Assembly: GCA_910584725.1 (NCBI GenBank)
Contig: CAJUBE010000008.1
Coordinates: 1 to 64,000, forward strand
Length of the DNA: 64,000 bases
Direction: 5' to 3'
From: an uncultured Lachnospiraceae bacterium
Lineage (GTDB): Bacteria; Bacillota; Clostridia; Lachnospirales; Lachnospiraceae
The position numbers and the translations under genes were made by a program. Within the stretch, counting starts at the first letter, position 1, and each line of letters opens with the position of its first letter. The notes below the pieces were generated by a model. It saw nothing but the letters and a program-made list of their open reading frames with translations, made no database searches and was not told where the DNA came from. Shown piece by piece: positions 6,421 to 13,950 of the stretch.

Positions 6421-9087
6421 ACTCTTGTTCTCCTTTCTTTCTCCCTGACTGTTTTCTTTATTACTTTCCCGGCGGCTTTCGTCGCCGTTTTTGCTGCCTT
6501 TTCTCTGATCCCCCTTTTTACCGTCCTCATGGCAGCCGACTCCCCGATCTGCCCCCAAAATCTCTGCGCCTCTTTCTCCGTCCTCCGCAACACAGCCCTC
6601 TATCCGCCGTGTCTTCGCAAAATCATCAAAAAAATTCGGCATAGGAACCGTATGCCCCTTCCTGTCCTTCGACGTACCGCGGACGGAAAACAAATTCAGC
6701 CGCAGGGCATTTGTGACCACACAGAAGCTGGACAGGCTCATGGCCGCCGCCGCAAACATGGGATTTAAGGAAAGCCCCACAAACGGCACGAGCACGCCCG
6801 CCGCAATGGGGATCCCGATGCAGTTGTAGAAAAACGCCCAGAAAAGATTTTCGTGGATATTTTTCAACACCTGCCTGGAAAGGCGCACCGCCGCCGATAC
6901 ATCCGTCAATTTCGATTTTACAAGAACAATGTCTGCCGCGTCCAGCGCCACATCCGCCCCCGCGCCTATGGCAATCCCCACATCGGCCCGCGTCAATGCG
7001 GGCGCATCGTTGATGCCGTCCCCCACCATGGCTACCTTTCCGTACTCGGAAAGCTGCCTGATTACCGCTTCCTTATCGCCGGGCAGAACGTCCGCCACCA
7101 CGGCGTCGATGCCAACCTGCTCACGGACAGCCTCGGCCGTGCGCCGGTTATCTCCCGTCAGCATAATCACATGGATGCCCATGTTTTTCAACTCTTCCAC
7201 CGCCTGCGCACTGTCCGGCTTCACCACATCCGCCACAGCGATCATACCAAGCAAAGCGCCGCCTGCCGCAAAGTAGAGCGGCGTTTTTCCTCCCTCAGCC
7301 ATGCTCTCTCCGAGCCGTCTAAATTCTTCCGACAAAAGGCCGCGCTCTTCAAGCAAAGCCGCCTTTCCGCCCAATGCCGGCCCCCCGGTTTCTCCGCCTT
7401 CCACATCACCAGACCGTTCCTCTGTCGTGCTTTCTATTCCGCCGAAACACATCTTCGCGGCACTTTCTGCATCACCGCCAAAACCTCGCTGCAGCACACC
7501 CTCCACGCCCCATCCTGGAAGCGCCTTAAATTCCTTCGCTTCATTCGGCACGATTCCTTCCTCGCCGGCCCGCTCACAGATCGCCCTCGCAAGCGGATGT
7601 TCGCTTTTCTTTTCCAGGGACGCCGCCACCTGCATGAGTTCCTCCACAGAAACGCCGTCCACGGGGCAGATATCGGTCACACGGGGTTTCCCTTCCGTCA
7701 CGGTTCCCGTCTTATCCAACACCACGAAATTCGTTTTGCCTGTCTGTTCCAGCGCCGTGGCGTTCTTAAAGAGAATGCCCTGCCCCGCGCCTCTGCCGTT
7801 GCCCACCATGATCGCCACGGGCGTAGCAAGCCCCAGCGAGCATGGGCAGCTAATCACCAGTACGCTGATCGCATAGGAGAGAGCCTTGCCGATGCCCGCT
7901 CCCGCAAGCAGCCAGACCGCTCCCGTGATGAGCGCAAGCGTAATCACTACCGGCACAAAGACGCCGGACACCCGATCTGCCACCTGTGCAATGGGCGCCT
8001 TCGTCGCCACTGCATTCTCCACCATATCAATGATTTGGTTCAAAGTCGTGTCGCTGCCCACACGCGTCGCCACGCAGGTCAACGCGCCGTTTTGGTTCAG
8101 CGTCGCTGCACTGACTCTGTCGCCGACCCCTTTATCCACAGGAAGGCTCTCGCCCGTAAGCGCCGCCTCGTCCACCGCGCTTTCGCCGCTGATTACTTCA
8201 CCGTCCACGGGAATACTCTCGCCGGGCTTCACGATGAAGGTATCACCCGCCGCTACCTCATCCGCGTCTATCGTCATTTCCACGCCGTCTCGGATCACAT
8301 GGGCGGTTTTCGGCGCCAGATCCATCAGACTTTTGACCGCGTTCGTCGTCTTTCCCTTGCTGTACGCCTCCAGCATTTTTCCTACGGTAATTAGCGTAAG
8401 AATCATCGCCGCCGACTCAAAATACATGTCATGCAGACAATGCATTGCTATTTCTATATCGCCCACGTCGTATGCGCCGCCCATACGGAACATTACCGCC
8501 GCACTGTACACAAAAGCCGCCGCGCTTCCAAGAGCAACGAGAGTGTCCATATTCGGCGCACGATGGAGCAGCCCGGTAAAACCGTTTACAAAGAACTTCT
8601 GATTAATGACCATCACCAGCCCCGTCAGGAGAAGCTGGTACAGCGCAATGGCCCACGGATTTCCCGCAAGCCCTTCCGGTACAGGCCACCCCCACATCAG
8701 ATGCCCCATTGACACATACATAAGCGGAAGCAGCAGGCACAGGGAGGCTATCAGCCTACGGCGCATTTTCGGTGTTTCGTGATCCACAAAAGCATCCTCT
8801 CCCCCGGCCGCGGCTCTTCCGTTCATCCCATTTACACTGCAACTCTGCCCACCGCAATTCCCTGCTGCGCCGCCCGCGCCTGCGGGAGCCGCTCCGTACC
8901 CGGCTTTCTCCACCGCAAGGCAGATCGCTGCCGCTGTTGCCGGCTCCTCAAAGGAGGCCACCATATTGTTCATAAGTAAGTTGACGCTGACCGAATCTAC
9001 CCCTGCAACGCCGCGCACTGCTTTCTCCACATGTGCACTGCATGCTGCACAAGTCATGCCCGTCACGTTAAATCTTTCTATTTTCAT
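6205..9087 (-). CDS. copA: Copper-exporting P1B-type ATPase with C-terminal CopZ domain
   Basis: 960 aa integral membrane pump exporting Cu(I). The N-terminal heavy-metal domain has GMTCAACSAHVEKAV (C13, C16). The P1B metal-site motif CPC in a membrane helix is near residue 414, the phosphorylation motif DKTGTVTEGKP near 457, and MVGDGINDAPAL follows in the P-domain. The nucleotide-binding domain has an unusual Gly/Glu-rich insertion. After the last helices a long charged linker (about 75 residues, rich in K, E, R, N, S) leads to a second heavy-metal domain with GMMCGKCQAHVQKAL (near 899). ATG 9087 is preferred over upstream in-frame starts because GGGAG lies 6 nt before it. It lies about 190 bp downstream of csoR, probably the same operon. 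Confidence 0.93.
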   Translation of the reverse strand: MKIERFNVTGMTCAACSAHVEKAVRGVAGVDSVSVNLLMNNMVASFEEPATAAAICLAVEKAGYGAAPAGAGGAAGNCGGQSCSVNGMNGRAAAGGEDAFVDHETPKMRRRLIASLCLLLPLMYVSMGHLMWGWPVPEGLAGNPWAIALYQLLLTGLVMVINQKFFVNGFTGLLHRAPNMDTLVALGSAAAFVYSAAVMFRMGGAYDVGDIEIAMHCLHDMYFESAAMILTLITVGKMLEAYSKGKTTNAVKSLMDLAPKTAHVIRDGVEMTIDADEVAAGDTFIVKPGESIPVDGEVISGESAVDEAALTGESLPVDKGVGDRVSAATLNQNGALTCVATRVGSDTTLNQIIDMVENAVATKAPIAQVADRVSGVFVPVVITLALITGAVWLLAGAGIGKALSYAISVLVISCPCSLGLATPVAIMVGNGRGAGQGILFKNATALEQTGKTNFVVLDKTGTVTEGKPRVTDICPVDGVSVEELMQVAASLEKKSEHPLARAICERAGEEGIVPNEAKEFKALPGWGVEGVLQRGFGGDAESAAKMCFGGIESTTEERSGDVEGGETGGPALGGKAALLEERGLLSEEFRRLGESMAEGGKTPLYFAAGGALLGMIAVADVVKPDSAQAVEELKNMGIHVIMLTGDNRRTAEAVREQVGIDAVVADVLPGDKEAVIRQLSEYGKVAMVGDGINDAPALTRADVGIAIGAGADVALDAADIVLVKSKLTDVSAAVRLSRQVLKNIHENLFWAFFYNCIGIPIAAGVLVPFVGLSLNPMFAAAAMSLSSFCVVTNALRLNLFSVRGTSKDRKGHTVPMPNFFDDFAKTRRIEGCVAEDGERGAEILGADRGVGCHEDGKKGDQRKGSKNGDESRRESNKENSQGERKENKSMVKVLDVEGMMCGKCQAHVQKALEGIVGVTAVEVSLENKTASVTMENEIADEKLTDAVVEAGYEVRGCRTV

Positions 9088-9279
9088 ACTCAGCTCCCAA
9101 CATTCTCTGCTCGACCCACTCACGTTTGCAAAACACGTCTCCTGCTCTTCTTCGCCGTTTCACGGCCATGAATTGTGCGCCGCTCAATCAGCCATTATTC
9201 GCGCGTTCCTTCAGACCGTTATTCGTCCGCAAAATTCATGCAAGCATAACTTGCCTGACAATACGATTCAGTTGAACTG

Positions 9280-9603
9280 TTACTTTATTTTCTTCATCAA
9301 TTCCACGGCCTCCGCGAGAATCTCCGTGTTCCCCCGCTGTGCGCCCTCCGCCACACAGGTCATCATATGCTCTTCCAAAATCACATAGCCAAGGCTCTGA
9401 AGTGCACTCTCCACCGCGCCGATCTGCACAAGAACGTCACCGCAGTAGCGGTTATCCTCGATCATTCCCTGAATCCCTTTTAGCTGGCCGATGATTCGAT
9501 TGATACGGTTCTGTAAACTTTTCAGTTCCCCCGCGTCCCGCGGCGTACTCTTATGCCGACAGCAGGCGCACACATCGCCCGCGGCTGTTTTTTCTTCACA
9601 CAT
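9280..9603 (-). CDS. csoR: Copper-sensing repressor CsoR
   Basis: 107 aa all-helical CsoR/RcnR-family repressor. The Cu(I) ligands of the family are all present: C54 (in NRYCGDV), H79 and C83 (in EEHMMTCV). The Cys-to-His spacing of 25 and His-to-Cys spacing of 4 equal those of characterised CsoR. DNA-contact residues typical of the family lie in LQNRINRIIGQLKGI. An extra Cys-containing N-terminus (CACCRHK) is unusual and could hold additional metal. ATG 9603 has AGGAG 7 nt upstream. It is first in the csoR-copA operon and its presumed operator lies inside its own promoter, giving copper-inducible autoregulation. Confidence 0.93.
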   Translation of the reverse strand: MCEEKTAAGDVCACCRHKSTPRDAGELKSLQNRINRIIGQLKGIQGMIEDNRYCGDVLVQIGAVESALQSLGYVILEEHMMTCVAEGAQRGNTEILAEAVELMKKIK

Positions 9604-9691
9604 TTATTTTCTCCTATTTTTAAAATTTTAAGTAATAATTCCATACAAATCGAACCGTTTCATTCCCTGAACATTGTGGTTCGATATAGGC

Positions 9692-9720
9692 ATTATATAC
9701 CCCCATAGGGTATATGTCAA
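9692..9720 (-). promoter_or_regulatory. csoR-copA promoter with embedded CsoR operator
   Basis: On the minus strand a perfect -35 TTGACA (9720-9715) and a perfect -10 TATAAT (9697-9692) are 17 bp apart. The spacer and box edges are occupied by an inverted repeat, plus strand ATATACCC-cccat a-GGGTATAT (9695-9715, 8-bp arms), matching the TACCC-N5-GGGTA pattern of CsoR operators. A repressor bound there would block RNA polymerase directly. Confidence 0.88.
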
Positions 9721-9734
9721 TAGTGCAAAAAGAA

Positions 9735-9757
9735 CCGGGGACGATTTCTCGCCCCCA
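9735..9757 (-). terminator. Probable terminator of the upstream sugar permease operon
   Basis: On the minus strand GGGGGCGA-GAAA-TCGTCCCC is followed by GGTTCTTTTT. It lies about 125 bp beyond the stop of the permease at 9882 and just before the csoR promoter. The rest of 9758-9881 shows no feature. Confidence 0.55.
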
Positions 9758-9881
9758 GTCTATAACTCCCCCATATCATGAAGTGCAACCCCGTTTTGCT
9801 GCTTTCAGTTATCGGTGCAACAACCGACGGTAAACGCAATACCGATCTTTAGAATTTCCAGCCCCAACTCTATGAAATCCG

Positions 9882-10766
9882 TTAGCCCTTCACTGCTCCG
9901 GCAACCATACCCTTGATGATCTGCTTGCTGAACGCGAAATAGAAAATCACGATGGGAGCCATGGTAATCAGCATAGCCGACATGATCTTCGGATAATCCG
10001 ACGTAAACTGACCCGTGAACTGCTTGAGGCCCAGCGGTACTGTGTACAGCGCCCTGTCCTTAATCAGAATCAAGGCGAAAGAGAACTCATTCCAACAGCT
10101 AAATACGTTGATAATCGCTACCGTCACGAGAATCGGCTTACATACCGGAAGGATGATGCCAAACAAGGTCTTTGAGAACGTAGAACCGTCAATCGCGGCC
10201 GCCTCTTCGAGCTCCGTCGGAATACCTTTCACATAGCCCTGCACCAAAAAGATCGACATGGGCAGCGCAAAGGAAACATACGGCAAAAGCAGCGTATACC
10301 AGTGGTTGGATAGCCCCATCTTAGAAAAGATGATGTAAATGGGAACCATCAGCGAGTGAATCGGAATCAGCATTCCCATCAGGAACATCACATACAACGG
10401 TTTATTCAATACAAAATCAATTCTCGAAAGAATATATCCCACAATAAATGCGATAATTACAATGAGCAAAACAGATAAAATTGTCGTCCTTGCACTGTTG
10501 CCTACCGACTGCATCAAGCGGTAGTCCTTATTGGACAAAATTTTCGTGTAGTTCGCCAGCGTCGGTTCTTTCGGCAGACCCATAATGTCCGCATTGAACA
10601 CCCTCTTCTCCTTCAAGGACGAATAAAGCATCCAAAACAGCGGGAAAATACAAGTCAATGAGAAGAACCATAAGAAAAAGTTAATCACTACCGTAAGCAC
10701 GCCTCGCTTCACACGGGTGCCTGCCGAACTGTCTTCTACTTTTGTCATTTTCATTTCTTTAGCCAT
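9882..10766 (-). CDS. CUT1 sugar ABC permease, MalG family
   Basis: 294 aa inner-membrane permease with about six hydrophobic segments. The EAA loop that docks with the ATPase is clear: EEAAAIDGSTFSKTLFGIILP, around residues 190-210. Length and the conserved ending (IIKGMVAGAVKG) fit the MalG/LacG branch. The ATG at 10766 follows a GGAGGGAATC site. It is 15 bp downstream of the partner permease gene at 10782-11750 and last in the importer operon. No ATPase gene is present; MsmK at 4869-5978 is the likely partner. Substrate cannot be read from sequence; an oligosaccharide is typical. Confidence 0.9.
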   Translation of the reverse strand: MAKEMKMTKVEDSSAGTRVKRGVLTVVINFFLWFFSLTCIFPLFWMLYSSLKEKRVFNADIMGLPKEPTLANYTKILSNKDYRLMQSVGNSARTTILSVLLIVIIAFIVGYILSRIDFVLNKPLYVMFLMGMLIPIHSLMVPIYIIFSKMGLSNHWYTLLLPYVSFALPMSIFLVQGYVKGIPTELEEAAAIDGSTFSKTLFGIILPVCKPILVTVAIINVFSCWNEFSFALILIKDRALYTVPLGLKQFTGQFTSDYPKIMSAMLITMAPIVIFYFAFSKQIIKGMVAGAVKG

Positions 10767-10781
10767 AGCAGATTCCCTCCT

Positions 10782-11750
10782 TTACATGCTCGCCTTGCGG
10801 GCTTTGATTGCCTGTTTTCTTTCCTTCTCGATCTGTTTCAGATGTTTTGCTTCCTGGCGGTCATAGCTGTCCGTCATAAAGTAATTCATCAAAACCTGAG
10901 AACCGCCGATCACGGCCAGCGCCAGAACAAAGATACCCACAGAAATACAGGAACCGTACCCGAGGTTAGACTGCTCGAAGGAAACCTTATATCCGTACAT
11001 TGCCATAACCATGGAGGAATAACCCGGTCCGCCGGAAGTCATGACGTAAATATTATCGAATGCTTTCATGTTACCCGCTACGCATAGGGTAATACATACA
11101 AGCAACGTATTCTTAATCAGAGGTAAAACTATGTAACGCGCGCGCTGGATTCCCGTAGCGCCATCAATTTCCGCGGACTCCAGAACCTCTGTGCTGATGG
11201 AGGAAACCGCTGACAGCAGGATTACCATATAGTAACCGATAAACTGCCAGATCAGAGGAATGGATACCAGCAGCATAACCAGCTTGGGCTCATTCAGCCA
11301 TACCTTCTGTAAATCCTCTCTGCCGATCTTTTCTAAAAAGTAATTCAGCAGACCCCTCTTGGAATCATAGATCATCTGCCAGATAAAACCGATGCAGACT
11401 GCCGAGATCGTGCTAGGGAAGAATCCAAATGTTCTATGTATGCCTTGCAGCTTGGTCACCTTGGAGTTAATCAGCAACACAACGATAAATGCCAAACCGA
11501 TCTGCCCGATGATACAGACGATCACCAGAAAAATATTGTGCCAGAAGGAACTCCAGAACACCTCGTCACTAAACAACTGCGCATAATTGGCAAGACCGTT
11601 AAATGTCTTAACCGGTCCGCCCTTCCACTCAAAGAAACTGTAAAAAAGAGCTGCAACAAGCGGTGCAAATACCGTGAACACATACAGCGCCACGGGCACA
11701 ACCAAATACGCAGCCACTACCCATTTTTTCGGTTTGATAGATTTCAGCAT
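10782..11750 (-). CDS. CUT1 sugar ABC permease, MalF/LacF family
   Basis: 322 aa integral membrane protein with about six helices, starting after a short basic N-terminus (MLKSIKPKKWVVAAYLVVPV). The EAA motif is ESAEIDGATGIQRARYIVLP near residues 188-207. The C-terminus is a highly charged tail (KHLKQIEKERKQAIKARK), common in clostridial MalF-type proteins. The start has a purine-rich GGGGGCGAG site. It follows the binding-protein gene, separated by about 415 bp of hairpin-forming repeats, and pairs with the MalG-type permease immediately downstream. Confidence 0.9.
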   Translation of the reverse strand: MLKSIKPKKWVVAAYLVVPVALYVFTVFAPLVAALFYSFFEWKGGPVKTFNGLANYAQLFSDEVFWSSFWHNIFLVIVCIIGQIGLAFIVVLLINSKVTKLQGIHRTFGFFPSTISAVCIGFIWQMIYDSKRGLLNYFLEKIGREDLQKVWLNEPKLVMLLVSIPLIWQFIGYYMVILLSAVSSISTEVLESAEIDGATGIQRARYIVLPLIKNTLLVCITLCVAGNMKAFDNIYVMTSGGPGYSSMVMAMYGYKVSFEQSNLGYGSCISVGIFVLALAVIGGSQVLMNYFMTDSYDRQEAKHLKQIEKERKQAIKARKASM

Positions 11751-11883
11751 AAACTCGCCCCCATTTCCTTTTAATGCTCATTTTAACGTAACTGAGACAT
11801 ACCCCAAAAGCGAAACGAAGACGTTTTCTGCCGCTTCGCTAAATTAAGCTCACGCTTAAACAAAGACCCTTTCAGGTAAGCAT

Positions 11884-11909
11884 CCGCCCGGGAGAAACCT
11901 CCCAGGCGG
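11884..11909 (-). other. Strong GC-rich stem-loop between binding protein and permease genes
   Basis: CCGCCCGGGAG (11884-11894) pairs with CTCCCAGGCGG (11899-11909), with one mismatch and a 4-nt loop. No T-run follows, so it looks like an mRNA processing or stability element rather than a terminator. The spacer 11751-11883 holds nothing else I can name. Confidence 0.6.
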
Positions 11910-11965
11910 CATTACCTATGTTTTATGTTGTAAAACCTTCTCAGCTCTCAATACGCTGAATTTGT

Positions 11966-12155
11966 GCCGAGCCCGCGTCAGCGGCGCTCGCAATCGAATA
12001 CTAAGATTCATCTGTCTGCCGAGCCTGCGGAGCAGCGCTCACAATCGAATACTAAGATTCATCTGTCCGCCGAGCCTGCGGAGCGGCGCTCGTAATCGAA
12101 TACTAAGATTCATTTGTCTGCCGAGCCCGCGTCAGCGGCGCTCGCAATCGAGCTT
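11966..12155. repeat. Tandem 51-52 bp repeats, about 3.7 units
   Basis: Units begin GCCGAGCC at 11966, 12018, 12069 and 12120, giving periods of 52, 51 and 51 bp. Each unit holds a GAGC...GCTC hairpin (for example cgagcctgcggagcggcgctcg) followed by a conserved aatcgaatactaagattc segment. The array starts 11 bp beyond the stop codon of the lipoprotein gene at 12166, in the transcribed spacer before the permease genes. Confidence 0.88.
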
Positions 12156-12165
12156 GCTCGATTTG

Positions 12166-13620
12166 TTACTGACCCAAGTATGCCTTGTAAGCAGCCTGTG
12201 TATCTGCCGCAACGGTCGCGGGATCTTTGTCACCGTTAACCATTTCCTGCATCTCGGTGTTAAGTACGGACCATACGGAGCCGTCTACATAAGAGTCGTA
12301 AATCTCGCAGCCCTTGTTGTCCACATAGGAGAAGTTGTAGAAATCCTGTGTGTACTGGTCAAATGCGGAAAGATCTACATCGGAGCTGCAGAAACCAGCC
12401 AGTGCGTAGTTCGCGCCTACATATTCAGAGAACGCAGGGCCTGTCAGATACTGGCAAAGATCGATACAAGCCGCAAGCTTGTCGGGATCGGAAGCTGCTT
12501 TCGCGCTGATTGCCATACCATAACCAAGACCGATATTCTGGAAGTTCTCATACTTGGTAGCGTCTGCTGCCTGAGGAAGAACTGCGAACTTTGTGGTATC
12601 CTTCTTCGGGTCACCTTCCAGAGTAGCCTGGATGTAGGAAGCATCCCAGTTACCGCCGATGAACGCTGCAGCGTCGCCGGAGATGTAGTACTCGCGGGCA
12701 TCCTCGTTGGATACTGCGTTGAAGTCCTTGTTGAAGATGTTGGTGTCGTGGAACAGACGCTGTGTCTCTGTCAGAGCTGCCACGAACTCAGGCGCTTCGA
12801 AATTACCTGTGCCTGCAATAATATCGGAGAACCACTGTGTACCTGTGTACTGATAGCCAAGGCAGGATACGAAACAGGAGTTCATCTGCCACTGTCCGGA
12901 GTTACCGAATGCGATGGTGTCGATACCCTGACCGCTGAAATACTCAGCCGCCTTCTCTACGTCAGCCCAAGTGGTCGGGAAGGAATCAAAGCCTGCCTCT
13001 TTCCACATAGCCTCGTCGTAGATCACTACGGTACAGGTACCACCTGTCAGAGCGGGATAAGCATAGTACTTACCGTCTGCGGTGAAAGGTACCAGATAGT
13101 CCATGTTGTACTGATCTGCATAAGGAGAATTCTTAATGCTGTCCGTCAGATCGTATACAAGACCCTGGCCTGCCCAGCTGATGGTGTTCATACCTTGAAG
13201 CAGGAATACATCCGGAAGATCGTCTGCTGCCGCGCGGGTAGCGATCTGTGTCTTGTAATCGTCGTTTGCCAGAACTTCCTCATCCAGCGTGATGTTGCCA
13301 TGATCGTTCTGCCAGTTTGCAAGGCAGGTTCTGAAGCCGTCGGAACCACCGTTACCCTCAGACTCCTCAGAAGTAGAGAAGTGCATGATGGAGATGTTTC
13401 CGCTGTAAGCGAGATCGCCGGTTGTTACACCGGCATCTGCCGCGGGAGCTTCCTCCTCTGCTGCAGGAGCTTCCTCTTCTGCTGCGGGAGCCTCTTCCTC
13501 TGCCGCGGGAGCTTCCTCTGCTGCAGGAGCCTCAGCCGCCGGAGCGGGATCGCTGCCACAGCCTGCAAACGTAGCTACCATAGATGTTGCCAATAAAATG
13601 CTTACTACTTTCTTTTTCAC
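12166..13620 (-). CDS. CUT1 sugar-binding lipoprotein
   Basis: 484 aa extracellular solute-binding protein (family 1). The start is taken as GTG 13620, giving MKKKVVSILLATSMVATFAGCGSD, a classic lipoprotein signal with the lipid-modified Cys at about residue 21. A 40-residue Ala/Pro/Glu spacer (APAAEEEAPAAEEE repeats) follows before the binding domain. GGAGG lies 10 nt before the GTG. An ATG directly after GGAGG opens only ATG-AAA-AAG-TGA, whose stop overlaps the GTG. It is the first gene of the importer operon, with its own promoter and a putative catabolite site at 13664-13725. The ligand is probably an oligosaccharide. Confidence 0.88.
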   Translation of the reverse strand: MKKKVVSILLATSMVATFAGCGSDPAPAAEAPAAEEAPAAEEEAPAAEEEAPAAEEEAPAADAGVTTGDLAYSGNISIMHFSTSEESEGNGGSDGFRTCLANWQNDHGNITLDEEVLANDDYKTQIATRAAADDLPDVFLLQGMNTISWAGQGLVYDLTDSIKNSPYADQYNMDYLVPFTADGKYYAYPALTGGTCTVVIYDEAMWKEAGFDSFPTTWADVEKAAEYFSGQGIDTIAFGNSGQWQMNSCFVSCLGYQYTGTQWFSDIIAGTGNFEAPEFVAALTETQRLFHDTNIFNKDFNAVSNEDAREYYISGDAAAFIGGNWDASYIQATLEGDPKKDTTKFAVLPQAADATKYENFQNIGLGYGMAISAKAASDPDKLAACIDLCQYLTGPAFSEYVGANYALAGFCSSDVDLSAFDQYTQDFYNFSYVDNKGCEIYDSYVDGSVWSVLNTEMQEMVNGDKDPATVAADTQAAYKAYLGQ

Positions 13621-13663
13621 TTTTTCATTTCCTCCTTTAAAAAATAAATAATGATAGTAACAC

Positions 13664-13725
13664 GGAAAGCGTTTACTTAAACGTTTTCGTAATGTTAGTC
13701 TAGCACATATTTCCCATAATGACAA
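13664..13725 (-). promoter_or_regulatory. Promoter of the CUT1 importer with cre-like/LacI-type operator
   Basis: On the minus strand, -35 TTGTCA (13725-13720) and -10 TAGACT (13702-13697) are 17 bp apart. Just downstream of the expected start lies the palindrome CGTTTA-AG-TAAACG (13683-13670), overlapping AGTAAACGCTTTCC (13677-13664), which matches the CcpA cre consensus except at its ends. A repressor bound here would act as a roadblock. The remaining spacer 13726-13898 is AT-rich with no gene. Confidence 0.68.
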
Positions 13726-13898
13726 CCATTTTTTTAAACTTTTTTATTCAATTTTTATACTTTTTTGTTTTTCCTCCCTTATTCCCTTCCATATTTCACC
13801 AAATTTCGTCATAACAAAGAAAAAATCACGATAATATCACTCATTCTTGCTAAATGGTTTTCGTTGCCGCAATTTCCAGTGATTTCGCATTTTCGCGC

Positions 13899-13931
13899 AA
13901 AAAAAAGGGGCCGTCCTTTCGACTGTGCCCC
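13899..13931 (-). terminator. Intrinsic terminator of the diguanylate cyclase gene cluster
   Basis: Minus strand: GGGGC-aca-GTCGAAAGGAC-G-GCCCC, then eight T residues. It lies 20 bp beyond the stop of the gene at 13951. Confidence 0.9.
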
Positions 13932-13950
13932 AAACTTATCTGTCTATCAC

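Noticed and set aside
6853..8394. Plus-strand open frame of 513 codons opposite copA
   Set aside because: His/Arg-rich shadow of a high-GC coding strand; copA has all P-type ATPase motifs.
11966..12155. Possible CRISPR array
   Set aside because: The units are contiguous 51-52 bp repeats without unique spacers, and no cas genes are present.
11962..13596. Long plus-strand open frame of 544 codons opposite the CUT1 binding protein
   Set aside because: It is antisense to a well-supported lipoprotein gene, starts within the tandem hairpin repeats, is Cys/Arg-rich and has no family features.
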